Shown here: positions 23,732 to 33,794 of the stretch, piece after piece | Position numbering within the stretch: the first letter of the stretch is position 1 | Layout of the letters: each line of letters begins with the position of its first letter | Assembly (NCBI RefSeq): GCF_900109515.1 | Contig: NZ_FOBD01000017.1 | Location: 62,001-126,000 of the forward strand | DNA from: Paenibacillus sp. OK003 | GTDB lineage: Bacteria > Bacillota > Bacilli > Paenibacillales > Paenibacillaceae | Length of the DNA: 64,000 nucleotides | Direction: 5' to 3' | The notes under the pieces: generated by a model | Database searches by the model: none | The model's input: only the letters and a program-made list of their open reading frames with translations | What the model was told of the DNA's origin: nothing | Made by a program: the position numbers and the translations under genes

Positions 23732-24892
23732 CTACTCCTTTCCCTTATCCACGTTTGTCGGGATATGAATCACTATTTTGGTTCCTTGATTTTCCGCGGA
23801 CTCGATCTCTATTCTTCCTTCTAACAGTTCAACCCGCTCTCTCATCCCAATCAGACCGAAGTGGGTATGATCCTTGCTCTTCTTCGCAAGAAGCTCCGGT
23901 TTGAACCCAAGCCCATTGTCCTGCACGACAATCTTAACGAGCTGAGCCTGGTATGTAATTTCCACTACAACATAAGTGGGATAAGCATGCTTCGCAGCAT
24001 TGGACAGACCTTCCTGCACGAGGCGGTAGATCGCAGCCTCCATTGCCGAAGATAAACGGTGTTCCTTGCCTCTCGTTTCAAAAAGCGAGCGGATTTTTGT
24101 TTTTTCTTCAAAATCCTGCACGTACTTCCGAAGCGTTGGAATCAATCCCAGGTCATCCAGTGCCATAGGACGCAAATTGAAAATAACTTTTCTCATTTCT
24201 CCAAGACTCGAACGAACCTGGCCTTTCAAATCTACTATTTCGGCCTGGACCATCTTAAAATCCTGCTTTATGAGCATTCTTTCTACAATTTCCGTCCTAA
24301 GCACTAGATTTGCGAGCATCTGTGCAGGTCCGTCATGGATCTCACGGGCAATACGTTTCCGCTCTTCTTCCTGGGCCAAAATTATTTTCAAACCAATCAT
24401 TTGTCGATTTTTGGCGGATTCAATGATGCGGGTCACTTGACCCAGCTCACCCGACAGATACTCCAGTACAACCCCCATCTGGGAACCGATCGTCTCGGCG
24501 CGCTCCACGGAAGCTTCCACATTTTTGGCACGCTTCTGCAGATCATCCCGACGGGCTTTCAGATACATTTCCTTCTCACGGTAAATCATCAGATCCAGCT
24601 GTAACTGCGTCGCTTTCTCATACGCCTGCTTGATATCATGCTCGGAATAACGGACGAAGTCGCGGCTAACCTCAGTTAGCCGGATCCGAGAGCGGCGGTA
24701 GTTCAGCTCCAATTGATCTACTTTCTCGATCGTTTCCGCCGTCTCCTTCAGAACCGACTTCAATTCCTCGTTCAGCGTTTTCAGCTCATTCCGAGTCGAG
24801 TCCATAATCTCAAACATTTGATATTTACTGTTTTCCATGACTTGTATGGCGTTTTTTATGACGCGGTCTATGGCATCGGCTTGTAAATCCAC
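23732..24892 (-). CDS. degS: DegS, cytoplasmic sensor histidine kinase
   Basis: The 386-residue kinase has no transmembrane segment, which is the DegS hallmark. Residues 1-160 form a long coiled-coil sensor. The HisKA_3 phosphorylation site is R-E-I-H-D-G-P-A-Q with His186. The ATP-binding N and G boxes (L-S-N-A-A-K-H-A and D-N-G-L-G-F) and the final G-T-K-I-V-I-H-I-P follow. It phosphorylates DegU, encoded immediately downstream. Length matches B. subtilis DegS (about 385). Confidence 0.97.
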   Translation of the reverse strand: MDLQADAIDRVIKNAIQVMENSKYQMFEIMDSTRNELKTLNEELKSVLKETAETIEKVDQLELNYRRSRIRLTEVSRDFVRYSEHDIKQAYEKATQLQLDLMIYREKEMYLKARRDDLQKRAKNVEASVERAETIGSQMGVVLEYLSGELGQVTRIIESAKNRQMIGLKIILAQEEERKRIAREIHDGPAQMLANLVLRTEIVERMLIKQDFKMVQAEIVDLKGQVRSSLGEMRKVIFNLRPMALDDLGLIPTLRKYVQDFEEKTKIRSLFETRGKEHRLSSAMEAAIYRLVQEGLSNAAKHAYPTYVVVEITYQAQLVKIVVQDNGLGFKPELLAKKSKDHTHFGLIGMRERVELLEGRIEIESAENQGTKIVIHIPTNVDKGKE

Positions 24893-24939
24893 GTTTGTTC
24901 GACTCCATTTCTATCGTTTCCGGTATATATCATACCATA

Positions 24940-27663
24940 TCACGATGAGATGGTAACGGTCTTCGTGTTCTGTTCCCATTTTACAGTCAGTCCAAGCTGC
25001 TCTGAAACGAGTCTGAGAGGGACTAAAGTCCTACCACCAGATACGTAAGGTGCTACTGTTGCACTTTGTCTTTTGCCATTGATGATAAATTCTTTCTGGC
25101 CTACAACCAGATCAATCAGCTTGCCACCGCGCACGACGGTAACTCGTTGATTTTTGCTATCCCAGCTCGCTTGTCCGCCAAAAGCATCCAATACATGCTT
25201 GATTGGAACATATGTTGTACCATTTTTCAGTACTGGCGCAGAATCGATTGCCTTTTTCGTTCCATTTACGGTCATAGATTTCTGTCCAAGCACCAATGAA
25301 GCAGTTCCTGTAGGCAAGCCCACTTCACTGGATTTGGATGGCATGGTGAAAGCAATGTTGTCAAAAGCAACCGTGCCTGTCTTCGCACGCTCATCCTGAC
25401 CTTCTTCCACATTCACCACATAAACCCGTTTCAGCTTCGCCGGATAAGAAATATTCAGCCCATTCAGGTCCACGTTCAGTTTTTTCCAACCATCCCAATC
25501 AATTGCCTTAGCGAGATCGGCATATACCGTTTTGCCACTGGCATCTGTAAATTCGGCACGCAGCCAGTTCAGGCTCTTATCTCCCATAACATCCATCGAC
25601 ATGGATGTCGCTGTTGCAGATACCTCTTTGCCAGTGGAACCGTTCAATTGGGCATATGCATACATTTTCCCTATTCCTGCGGTCATGTCATAGCTCAGCT
25701 GCAATACCTTGGAGCCAGCTTTTTCACCTGTTCCCGCTGTCACGGACGCCGATCCAGTTACACCTGATGCATTGGTCGTGAAGTTGATCGGGTAGCTAAC
25801 ATTCTCGAAGTTCTCCCATATCGTTTCACTTGCCGCAGCGGAGAGCACAACCACCGTGCTGTAGCCATCATAACGACCGATCGCATAGCCAACTTGAGCG
25901 CCAGCGTTCACTGAGGATACGGTTAATTGGTCTGCAGACACTTTACCTTTGAATCCAATAAACTCCCAAGTCAGCGAATCCGCCGGAACTGTCACACTTT
26001 GTCCGTCTTTGGTCTTCGCCGTTACTGGAATGGAAATCGTTGTACCCGCTTGAAGCGATCCCAAGCCAGATCCTGCTGTCAGCGAAGCCAGTTCACTTCC
26101 GCCCAACACGGTAACTTTAATGGAAGATGAAGCTCCATTGCTTGTTGCAGTCAGCGTCACTGTACCTGGTTTCACACCTTTGATCGTTCCATTACTTACA
26201 CTCACGATGCCGTTGTTGCTCGATTTCCATGTCATCTTGATATCGCCTGTAGCAATCGGGTTGTAGTAGGTGTCATATCCTTTGGCTGTATACTTGCCCT
26301 CTTGCCCTACCAGCAACGTTTGGCTGCCACTCACGGCAAAGCCCTGCAGCTTACCTTCCGGAGCCGTAGAGAACACGCCCAGCGTGTTTACGACCTGACG
26401 CTGCTCTGTACCGTACTCCGTGTTGAACGTAAGCCCTGCTGTCTCCTCACCAAGCGGACGAGTTACCATCGTTGTGGAGCCGCCTCCGTCCAGATTCATG
26501 CCTTTCCATACACCAATGCTGGTCATGAAGGATTGCAGTTCCGTCAGCGACAAACCGCTGCTGTTACTGTTTTTCTCCGCTGCAATAATGTAGACATACC
26601 GACCATCTTGAGAGTAGCCGACTGCTGTTCTCGCACGAATGCCACCGATACCGGAAGCCGCAATATCGCGGGAAAACGTAGCTGCCTTGCCACCATTCAC
26701 CAGAATGGTATGACCCCCGATCATCATCTGCAGGTTGCTTGGATCAACGGTCTCCCCCGTCGTTTTGGCTTTCAGCTTGTAATCTGCATTCAACGTCTGC
26801 CCTACCGCCAGGTGAGTCATAATCCATGTCGCTGCCGTTCCATGCGCACGCAAAATGTACCCATCTGCCGGCACCGTCATGTCTAACGCCTTTTTATCGG
26901 AAATTTGGGTAATCACACCGTTCTGCACAAGTACCTCGGTTGGTGTTGTGGAAGGATCATTCGGCCGCTTCGTTGACGTCCAAGCTGGTGTATAAATATA
27001 CATCGAATTGGCATGACTGTACTTCACCGAGCCCGATTCGACCGTGTAGTCCTCTTTATTTATCCCACGCAAAGCAAACGTTGAACCATCATCTGCCTTC
27101 ACGGTGCCATCGAATGAATATTCATCAATCATTGGCTTGCCGTCCTTGGTTACGGTGAGGGCATACATCCCTGACAGTTCGGATGGAGTAGATACGAGGA
27201 CCCCATCCGAGACCTGTCCACCGATTGGGGCAAGTTCCCCGGATACATTGAAATAATCGCCGTTCACGGCGGCTACTGCACCATTTTCCTTAGCCATGCC
27301 ACCCGTGCTTTGTTTACTATTCAGATTGCCACCTTTGCCTGTCATGACATCCAGCTTCACATAGGGATTTTGCAAATCCACTTGAATGACGTCTGCCAGT
27401 ACGTTCACCTTCGAGCCGGAACGTGTTGTTGTATAATTGTATTTCATTAACTTCGCACCCGAAGTCAGAATTTCTTCGCTCAGTTTGCTTGTTGTTGTAG
27501 AGGCTGCTGCAGCCACCGACTGCCATAAACTTCCCGACCACACCTGTTGTCCCGCTCCCAGAACCGGTGCAATCCAGATCACGCCTGCCAGCGTCACAAT
27601 CGCCCATTTCTTCGCCTTGCTACCCTTAACGTCGTTCAGCCGTTTCCCTTGTTTCCCCAGCAT
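24940..27663 (-). CDS. exported phosphodiester glycosidase-family (NAGPA) protein with stalk domain
   Basis: 907 residues from ATG 27663, beginning M-L-G-K-Q-G-K-R with a signal peptide near residues 20-45. Residues about 80-400 form a NAGPA domain (V-N-G-D-Y-F-N, G-G-H-T-I-L-V-N-G, R-T-A-V-G-Y-S and the catalytic-region N-L-D-G-G-G-S-T-T-M). A Big_2-type Ig-like region follows (T-W-K-S-S-N-N-G-I-V-S-V), then a carbohydrate-binding-like beta domain. The end is a copper-amine-oxidase-like stalk domain (V-P-I-K-H-V-L-D-A-F-G-G, W-E-Q-N-T-K-T-V-T). NAGPA domains cut phosphodiesters of GlcNAc-1-phosphate type. A role in cell-wall or exopolysaccharide turnover is inferred. It lies behind degS-degU on the same strand but its direct regulation is not visible. 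Confidence 0.85.
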   Translation of the reverse strand: MLGKQGKRLNDVKGSKAKKWAIVTLAGVIWIAPVLGAGQQVWSGSLWQSVAAAASTTTSKLSEEILTSGAKLMKYNYTTTRSGSKVNVLADVIQVDLQNPYVKLDVMTGKGGNLNSKQSTGGMAKENGAVAAVNGDYFNVSGELAPIGGQVSDGVLVSTPSELSGMYALTVTKDGKPMIDEYSFDGTVKADDGSTFALRGINKEDYTVESGSVKYSHANSMYIYTPAWTSTKRPNDPSTTPTEVLVQNGVITQISDKKALDMTVPADGYILRAHGTAATWIMTHLAVGQTLNADYKLKAKTTGETVDPSNLQMMIGGHTILVNGGKAATFSRDIAASGIGGIRARTAVGYSQDGRYVYIIAAEKNSNSSGLSLTELQSFMTSIGVWKGMNLDGGGSTTMVTRPLGEETAGLTFNTEYGTEQRQVVNTLGVFSTAPEGKLQGFAVSGSQTLLVGQEGKYTAKGYDTYYNPIATGDIKMTWKSSNNGIVSVSNGTIKGVKPGTVTLTATSNGASSSIKVTVLGGSELASLTAGSGLGSLQAGTTISIPVTAKTKDGQSVTVPADSLTWEFIGFKGKVSADQLTVSSVNAGAQVGYAIGRYDGYSTVVVLSAAASETIWENFENVSYPINFTTNASGVTGSASVTAGTGEKAGSKVLQLSYDMTAGIGKMYAYAQLNGSTGKEVSATATSMSMDVMGDKSLNWLRAEFTDASGKTVYADLAKAIDWDGWKKLNVDLNGLNISYPAKLKRVYVVNVEEGQDERAKTGTVAFDNIAFTMPSKSSEVGLPTGTASLVLGQKSMTVNGTKKAIDSAPVLKNGTTYVPIKHVLDAFGGQASWDSKNQRVTVVRGGKLIDLVVGQKEFIINGKRQSATVAPYVSGGRTLVPLRLVSEQLGLTVKWEQNTKTVTISS

Positions 27664-27918
27664 GTTTGAAACGTCTCTCCCATCTTGTATATCAATCTTA
27701 GATATCACGATCTCTACCATGTGGCAGCAGACAGCGAGATTTCTAGTATACTCTTCTATTAATAGACTACTTTTTGTGGAAAAAGTTACGCCTAGAGCCT
27801 ATATTAGCACTCATTGATTAAAAATATGGATTTCAAGCTTATGTTTTGAATTTTTTTCTGAATTCTAATTTCGTAGTTAAATTTCATGTTCCTTACAAAT
27901 GCCCAAGAACTATCTCAT

Positions 27919-27964
27919 AAAAAAGAAGCATATCAGCTAGTTTTAATCTGATATGCTTCTTTTT
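27919..27964. terminator. intrinsic terminator after the C-terminal-SLH protein
   Basis: GAAGCATATCAG and its exact inverse form a 12-bp stem with an 11-nt loop and T/A runs on both sides, so it can function in either direction. It follows the stop at 27988. Confidence 0.85.
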
Positions 27965-27987
27965 GAGTCATAATATTTTTTTTTATT

Positions 27988-30900
27988 TTATAGATATCCT
28001 ATTTTGTTAAGCATGCGCTTTAGCATGACTGCTGCCTGCGCTCTTGTTGCGTTTTCCAAGGGCTGAAATTCCGTTTTAGTCACCCCTTGAATAATTCCTG
28101 TCTGTACTGCTTTAGCAACAGAATCTTTGGATTTTATACTTTTGTTATCCTTGAATTTAGATAAGGTGTCTTTAGCTGATGATTGAAGAGTCGCTGATTG
28201 CCCAGCATATTCCATCCCCCTAATCATCATAATTGCCATCTGTTCTCGGGTTATTAAGCTATTGGGTTTGAACTTATTGTCCTCAACCCCCTTAATAATT
28301 CCGGCTTCTGCCGCAGCTCCAACATAAGCAATCGTTGTACTATTCCCATTAAGATCACGGAAACGTTGCGCAGCTTCACGATTCCCTTTCAGACCCAGCC
28401 CTTTAGCAATCAATTCCGCAAATTCTGCTCTCGTAATTTTCTTATCTGGCTTGTAAGCAGTAAGATTGTCGGCACTAATGATCCATTTTGATGCCAACTC
28501 TGTAATAGCATCACGCGCCCAGGGCTTTGCATCCGGGAAACTAACCAAATGAGTTACAGGCACTACAATCTGATTGCCATTTAATTGCCCTTTAGCAATT
28601 ATTCCAGCTGTCGTGTTTCTGAATGTTGTTGGTACATAGGATAAAGTCTGTGTAACTGGATCAACAGCAGTCATACTAGATAAGGTTGTTGACGTGTTTC
28701 CAGGGAGTTGCATCCAAAACTGGCCTTTGATGTTCTGTTCTACATTTTGTCCGGTATTACCATTGTAAAGATCAATATGGACTTCTGTTACATTAGCCAA
28801 ACGTTGAGCGTTGAAACTTGACAGCATGTACTCCAGCGTTCCTAAGGAAAAAATAGGAAGAGCCTCCAACTGTACGTATAATATAGCAGTACCAGGAGCA
28901 GTCGTTATACCTGCACTTTGTCCCATAGACACAACATCTAGTTTGGAAAAGGGAACGATCCACACACTGTCACTATACTTAATTCCAATTGAACCCGACC
29001 GATAGTTTGCAGCCATCCGAGAGAGTGTATGAAACGGGATGCCAACAGAAGCAGTCGCCTCACTTTCTGGTACTTCAAACATTACGGGTTGATTTAATTT
29101 CCCGCTTGAATAAGCATACTCGAATGCTTGGGCAAGCTTCGTCTCATCTATGGTAAACTGCCGCGTAGAACGATTATTGCGTGAAGTTGAGGTTTCTACA
29201 GAAGCCGTATCATTATTCATTACAAACATCGCTTGCCCAAATCCGGATTCAGCAGCACTCCATTCGGTGATCCAGGAAGGTTTTCCCTCCAGTGGAGTGG
29301 TAGTAGGAGTAGAGCTTACACTTTGCTGCAACGTCAGTGGGCCGAATGCCCCTACTTCAGAATTAAGAGCATCTCTAAGCGAAACTAAACCTGGGGCATA
29401 GCTAACTGTACCCGTCTGGCCCGCAGTTACCGAGCTTGGTAATTTCAAGGTAACGACTGAGCCGGATACAGATGCTGAGTTAACGGATACTGTGTTGCCA
29501 CCGATCTGAACATTGAACTGAGAAGGTGTTAATACCGACTCTGTCTTTAAAGCATGACGGAAGTTGATAAGTATTGTGTCTCCTTGAAGTACACCCGACA
29601 AGATCGTTCCGTTTCCGTATGTATACTTCACGGGGATTAAATCCAAGTATCCAGCAGGGTTACCGTTCAGGTCCGTTAGACGGCTCGCCCCCGGAACGTA
29701 AGACAGCGTAACGGTCTGTGTGCTCGTCACCGCTGAAGCGAGTGTAAGTGTGACAATATCATCCTCGATTTCCGAATCGTTTACAAACAAGGCTTTGCCG
29801 TCTACCAGTACGGAATACTGACTTTTCAGTGGCTTGTTCGATCGACTTAGCGGCTCGTTATAACGAATCCACAATTTATTGCCGCTAACCTCTGCACTCT
29901 GGAATTCAGGATTCTTGGTATCGATGCTATTACGAACGTAAAAGCCGCTAAAACCCGCAAGAGCCTGACCGCGGCTATCCTTCACAGACCATTCACCCGG
30001 CTGATAGGATACACGGACGACTTCACCATTCGTGATCGAACGACTCAAGTTCAGAGTAACAAGAGAGCTGTTGTTAGTCGACATACTACTTACACCCACT
30101 GCTGACCCATCTGCAGTCACACTGAATTGTTTAAATGTTTCACTAGAATTAATATATACGGTCTCCGGATAATAGAGATTAATCGTATTATTATAGGCAC
30201 TACCTTCTCTTGGTTTGGACATAATCGATTCAAGACTGTTCTCCACATCTCTGGCCGAGAAAGCAGCGGCGGAATTCAGAGATAAATCCTGAATCTTGCG
30301 CGTTGATGATCCAGGAGAGTAAGCAATTCGTACCACTTGCCCTACAGCTACGCCTGTATCTAGTACAACATAGACGCTATCCCCAGACACATAAGACGTG
30401 CTCACACTTCGTGACTCCCCGTTAACGGTAACCGTGAAGCTTGAAGTATAAGGATCTATACTAGAGAGCAATTTATCATAAGTGAGACGAATAATAGTAT
30501 TACTGTACATTTTAGATGTCTTTAGAACCGGAGCCGTTCGATCCAGCGTTAATGTTCTGAATGTCCAAGACGACGCTCCGTTCAGCCCCATGTATATATT
30601 TCCTGATTTGTCCTGTAATACCCCTCCTGGAATGTCCACGATATAGCTGGTATTACTCGCTAGACTATTTAGCGGAATGATTCGTAACTGTCGATTATTC
30701 GAACTGTTCACTGCTGTTGTTGTTGCAATTACTGCACCACTGGCATTTCTCAGCGACACTGATCCCGGATAACGAGGATCCAGTTCTTTGTTAAACGTAA
30801 CTATCAACTCTCCTGTCAGCGCCACCTCACTTGCTCCATTAGTCGGTGAAAGGGAAGATACTGTTAAGGAAGTAGGATCAGATTGAAACACTTTAAAGTT

Positions 30901-31701
30901 CCATCCATTAAGTCCTGTTCCAGCAACATCGTTCCCCGCCTTATCTCTCAAAGCCCCTTGAGATATACCAACTGAGTATGTAGCATTATTGGAAAAACTT
31001 CTTATAGGATCAATCGTAAGTGTATTCCCACTAATCACAACACGAGGTTGCGTTAATGTCATATCATATTTCTCAAACAGCACACCATCTTCGAAAATTT
31101 CAATTTCTCCCACACCAGCCTCAATAGGATTGCTATAAGTCACCCGTAAATTTGAGTCTCGTGCTACGGATACTGCACCGTTAGCTGGTGAAAAGGAAAC
31201 CGCCGTTGTCGCCCCTACTCCCTTGGTACTGAATGACCATGCCTCCTGATTCAATCCATTAAAGGGTTCATTAGCTTCAAATTCAAAAGATTTACCACCA
31301 ATTCTAATTGCGTAATACCCACCTTTAAGAGATTCAGGTAGCTGGAAAGTAATTGTTTTTCCTACATCTGGAGTTCCTGGCGAGTCAGGAATGAGGTTCA
31401 CCCCAGAACTCACAGGAACCTCAGCTACAAGCCGTTCCTCCGGCAATCTGTATATGGATATGTTCTCTTGCGTTCCTACAACTTTTTTAACCGGCTTCTT
31501 AAAAACAAGAATAAATGGTGATGTACTATCAGCATTGCTTGCTCCTAATGCTGGTACGGAAGACTCAATTCCTAAACTTGTCAAATCATCAGCATACACT
31601 TTACTTTCTTTCCAATCAAAACCACTATACCAACCTTGCGTGATCAACAACGCAATTAATAACCCGATGATCCCCTTACGGATCAATCCTTTTATGCTCA
31701 C
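27988..31701 (-). CDS. cell-surface protein with SwmB/Big_5 repeats and three C-terminal SLH domains
   Basis: The GTG at 31701 is preceded eight bases upstream by GAGGAGG, so I prefer it to ATGs further upstream, which lack ribosome sites; this gives 1237 residues with a normal signal peptide (I-R-K-G-I-I-G-L-L-I-A-L-L). Residues about 60-380 contain Big_5-like Ig domains (V-T-F-N-K-E-L-D-P). Several SwmB-type repeats follow, each with V-T-L-x-L and V-x-V-S-Y-x-P-G. The end carries three SLH domains with I-T-R-A-E, I-T-R-E-Q and A-T-R-A-Q. SLH domains bind pyruvylated wall polymer, for which csaB lies at 48.3-49.4 kb. The protein is displayed on the cell surface; the ligand or function of the repeats is unknown. 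Confidence 0.88.
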   Translation of the reverse strand: MSIKGLIRKGIIGLLIALLITQGWYSGFDWKESKVYADDLTSLGIESSVPALGASNADSTSPFILVFKKPVKKVVGTQENISIYRLPEERLVAEVPVSSGVNLIPDSPGTPDVGKTITFQLPESLKGGYYAIRIGGKSFEFEANEPFNGLNQEAWSFSTKGVGATTAVSFSPANGAVSVARDSNLRVTYSNPIEAGVGEIEIFEDGVLFEKYDMTLTQPRVVISGNTLTIDPIRSFSNNATYSVGISQGALRDKAGNDVAGTGLNGWNFKVFQSDPTSLTVSSLSPTNGASEVALTGELIVTFNKELDPRYPGSVSLRNASGAVIATTTAVNSSNNRQLRIIPLNSLASNTSYIVDIPGGVLQDKSGNIYMGLNGASSWTFRTLTLDRTAPVLKTSKMYSNTIIRLTYDKLLSSIDPYTSSFTVTVNGESRSVSTSYVSGDSVYVVLDTGVAVGQVVRIAYSPGSSTRKIQDLSLNSAAAFSARDVENSLESIMSKPREGSAYNNTINLYYPETVYINSSETFKQFSVTADGSAVGVSSMSTNNSSLVTLNLSRSITNGEVVRVSYQPGEWSVKDSRGQALAGFSGFYVRNSIDTKNPEFQSAEVSGNKLWIRYNEPLSRSNKPLKSQYSVLVDGKALFVNDSEIEDDIVTLTLASAVTSTQTVTLSYVPGASRLTDLNGNPAGYLDLIPVKYTYGNGTILSGVLQGDTILINFRHALKTESVLTPSQFNVQIGGNTVSVNSASVSGSVVTLKLPSSVTAGQTGTVSYAPGLVSLRDALNSEVGAFGPLTLQQSVSSTPTTTPLEGKPSWITEWSAAESGFGQAMFVMNNDTASVETSTSRNNRSTRQFTIDETKLAQAFEYAYSSGKLNQPVMFEVPESEATASVGIPFHTLSRMAANYRSGSIGIKYSDSVWIVPFSKLDVVSMGQSAGITTAPGTAILYVQLEALPIFSLGTLEYMLSSFNAQRLANVTEVHIDLYNGNTGQNVEQNIKGQFWMQLPGNTSTTLSSMTAVDPVTQTLSYVPTTFRNTTAGIIAKGQLNGNQIVVPVTHLVSFPDAKPWARDAITELASKWIISADNLTAYKPDKKITRAEFAELIAKGLGLKGNREAAQRFRDLNGNSTTIAYVGAAAEAGIIKGVEDNKFKPNSLITREQMAIMMIRGMEYAGQSATLQSSAKDTLSKFKDNKSIKSKDSVAKAVQTGIIQGVTKTEFQPLENATRAQAAVMLKRMLNKIGYL

Positions 31702-31855
31702 CTTTCGTTCCTCCTCGTCCATATTCATCTGTCTGAACAATGTATAGACCTCTTTATGTATTTCGGTTAAAAGGAAATATTTGATTAGTGAATAGTTATA
31801 ATATGTAAATTTATTTTCTTTTCCTAAGCTAAAGAAAATACGAATATCTAAAGTA

Positions 31856-31893
31856 AAAAGCCCCTGATTCCATATCGGAACCAAGGGCTTCTA
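31856..31893 (-). terminator. intrinsic terminator of metK
   Basis: On the minus strand AGCCCTTGGTTCC pairs with GGAATCAGGGGCT (one mismatch region) and is followed by TTTTT. It lies 20 nt after the metK stop codon. Confidence 0.85.
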
Positions 31894-31913
31894 TTGATGA
31901 CTTTATCGTTAAC

Positions 31914-33116
31914 TTACAGACCTGCTTGCTCTTTCAAAACGTCTGCTTTGTCCACTTGTTCCCAAGGTACATCGAGGTCTGTACGACCGAAGTGACCGTA
32001 AGCAGCCGTTTGTCTGTAAATTGGGCGACGCAGATCCAGCATACGGATGATGCCAGCCGGACGAAGATCGAAGTTGTTACGCACAAGCTCAACCAATTTC
32101 TCTTCGCTGACTTTGCCTGTTCCGTATGTATCCACGTTGATCGATACCGGGTTGGCTACCCCAATCGCGTAAGCGAGCTGGATTTCCACTTTGTCAGCAA
32201 GACCTGCAGCAATAAGGTTTTTCGCAACATAACGAGCTGCATAAGCTGCGGAACGGTCTACTTTTGTTGGATCTTTACCGGAGAACGCGCCACCGCCGTG
32301 ACGTGCATAACCGCCGTAGGTATCTACGATGATTTTACGTCCAGTCAGGCCTGCATCTCCTTGAGGTCCGCCAATAACGAAACGTCCTGTTGGGTTGATG
32401 AAATATTTAGTCTGCTCATCCAGCAATTCAGCTGGAACGACAGGCAGAATTACGTGTTCTTTGATGTCTTTTTGGATCTGCGCAAGTAGAGTCTCTTCAG
32501 CATGCTGAGTAGACACAACGATTGTATCAACACGTACCGGTTTGTCACCGTCGTATTCAATCGTTACTTGAGTTTTACCATCTGGACGGAGATATTCCAA
32601 TGTACCGTTTTTACGCACTTCAGCCAAACGGCGAGCGATACGGTGGGACAATGCGATTGGCAAAGGCATGAGTTCAGGTGTTTCGTTGGTTGCAAAACCA
32701 AACATCAGGCCTTGGTCACCGGCACCAATATTCTCTGTCTCGCGAGCCATTTGTTCCGGGTCACGGTTCTCCAGAGCTGCGTTAACGCCTTGTGCGATGT
32801 CAGCAGACTGCTCGTTCAGAGAAGTCAGGACTGCACAAGTATTATAATCGAAACCGAACTTGGCACGAGTGTACCCGATTTCCTTAATCGTATTACGAAC
32901 GATGGACGGAATGTCCACATATTCAGACGCGGAGCTGATCTCACCGATGACAAGCACAAGTCCTGTTGCTACGGAAACTTCGCACGCTACACGAGCGTTT
33001 GGATCATTCGCCAGGAACGCGTCCAACACGGCGTCCGAGATCTGGTCGCAAATTTTATCCGGATGTCCTTCAGTTACAGACTCCGATGTGAATAGATGTC
33101 GGCCTTTAATAGACAT
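31914..33116 (-). CDS. metK: S-adenosylmethionine synthase
   Basis: From ATG 33116, behind GGGAGGT, the protein has 400 residues, the family length. Motifs include T-S-E-S-V-T-E-G-H-P-D-K (ATP and phosphate binding), G-A-G-D-Q-G-L-M-F-G and the P-loop-like G-G-G-A-F-S-G-K-D-P-T-K-V-D. It makes S-adenosylmethionine from methionine and ATP. It is transcribed alone between two terminators. The leader does not show the S-box pattern common upstream of metK in Bacillus, although a GC-rich stretch (33175-33250) could fold. Longer frames to 33164 lack a ribosome site. Confidence 0.97.
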   Translation of the reverse strand: MSIKGRHLFTSESVTEGHPDKICDQISDAVLDAFLANDPNARVACEVSVATGLVLVIGEISSASEYVDIPSIVRNTIKEIGYTRAKFGFDYNTCAVLTSLNEQSADIAQGVNAALENRDPEQMARETENIGAGDQGLMFGFATNETPELMPLPIALSHRIARRLAEVRKNGTLEYLRPDGKTQVTIEYDGDKPVRVDTIVVSTQHAEETLLAQIQKDIKEHVILPVVPAELLDEQTKYFINPTGRFVIGGPQGDAGLTGRKIIVDTYGGYARHGGGAFSGKDPTKVDRSAAYAARYVAKNLIAAGLADKVEIQLAYAIGVANPVSINVDTYGTGKVSEEKLVELVRNNFDLRPAGIIRMLDLRRPIYRQTAAYGHFGRTDLDVPWEQVDKADVLKEQAGL

Positions 33117-33271
33117 TGAAGTTTCAACCTCCCATAACGAGTAGTATGGCGATTGCCCGAACAAAACATTTACGTTGATTCGTTCACTGTACCCTCGAAA
33201 GCTTTCCGGGCGGAATAAGGACGCAGGGTCCGCAGTTACGAAGATAAGGATTTTTCAGGTAATGGCCTCAA

Positions 33272-33304
33272 CAAAAAATCAACCTTTCCCTAGCGGAAAA
33301 GGTT
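33272..33304 (-). terminator. intrinsic terminator of the SASP gene
   Basis: AACCTTTTCC and GGGAAAGGTT pair around GCTA on the minus strand and are followed by GATTTTTTG. It lies 70 nt after the SASP stop, upstream of metK. Confidence 0.8.
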
Positions 33305-33373
33305 GCGTACCTCAACTGCCATCTTAACGTATTTGTCAAGACGTGTCAAACAGATTGGGATAAGGAAAACACC

Positions 33374-33646
33374 CTATAAGTGCTGCTGTGCCTGGCGAAT
33401 CAGCCTTTTTGTAATCTCTCCACCAACCGATCCATTCTCACGGGAAGTCAGATGGCCCCAGCCTTTGTACTGGCCATAGGAGTGATCACTTACCTCACCC
33501 AGTTCAGAACCAAATTCGGTATCTGCACCAGCAAGACCTCTACCGCCATATCCCACATTCAGACCAAACTCAGCGGCAATTTCATACTTCATCTGATCCA
33601 GCATCTGACGACTTTCGGGTACCACTTTGCGGTTGCTTCTAGCCAT
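33374..33646 (-). CDS. alpha/beta-type small acid-soluble spore protein
   Basis: The 90-residue protein contains the SASP signature. The N-terminal helix L-D-Q-M-K-Y-E-I-A-A-E-F-G has the E-I-A cut site used by the germination protease GPR, and the C-terminal half has G-G-E-I-T-K-R-L-I. Such proteins coat spore DNA, change its helix and protect it from UV and heat, then are degraded at germination. It is somewhat longer than B. subtilis SspA/B (about 70 residues), mainly through a Gly-rich middle. Expression under sigma-G in the forespore is known for the family; I did not find a confident promoter. Confidence 0.92.
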   Translation of the reverse strand: MARSNRKVVPESRQMLDQMKYEIAAEFGLNVGYGGRGLAGADTEFGSELGEVSDHSYGQYKGWGHLTSRENGSVGGEITKRLIRQAQQHL

Positions 33647-33794
33647 GATTCCTGCACCTCCGGTTATTGGTTGTGTACAGTTATAGAGTGAGCAGGAACA
33701 GGGCTGGCTAGCCGTATTAATGTTTGTTAGAACTGGGTAATCTCAGCAATCCTTATTACGTAATGTTGAATAATTTCAGGTTACAATGCTCAAA

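Noticed and set aside
33117..33271. S-box (SAM-I) riboswitch before metK
   Set aside because: The conserved S-box core sequences and terminator arrangement are not present; the hairpin at 33272-33304 belongs to the upstream SASP gene.
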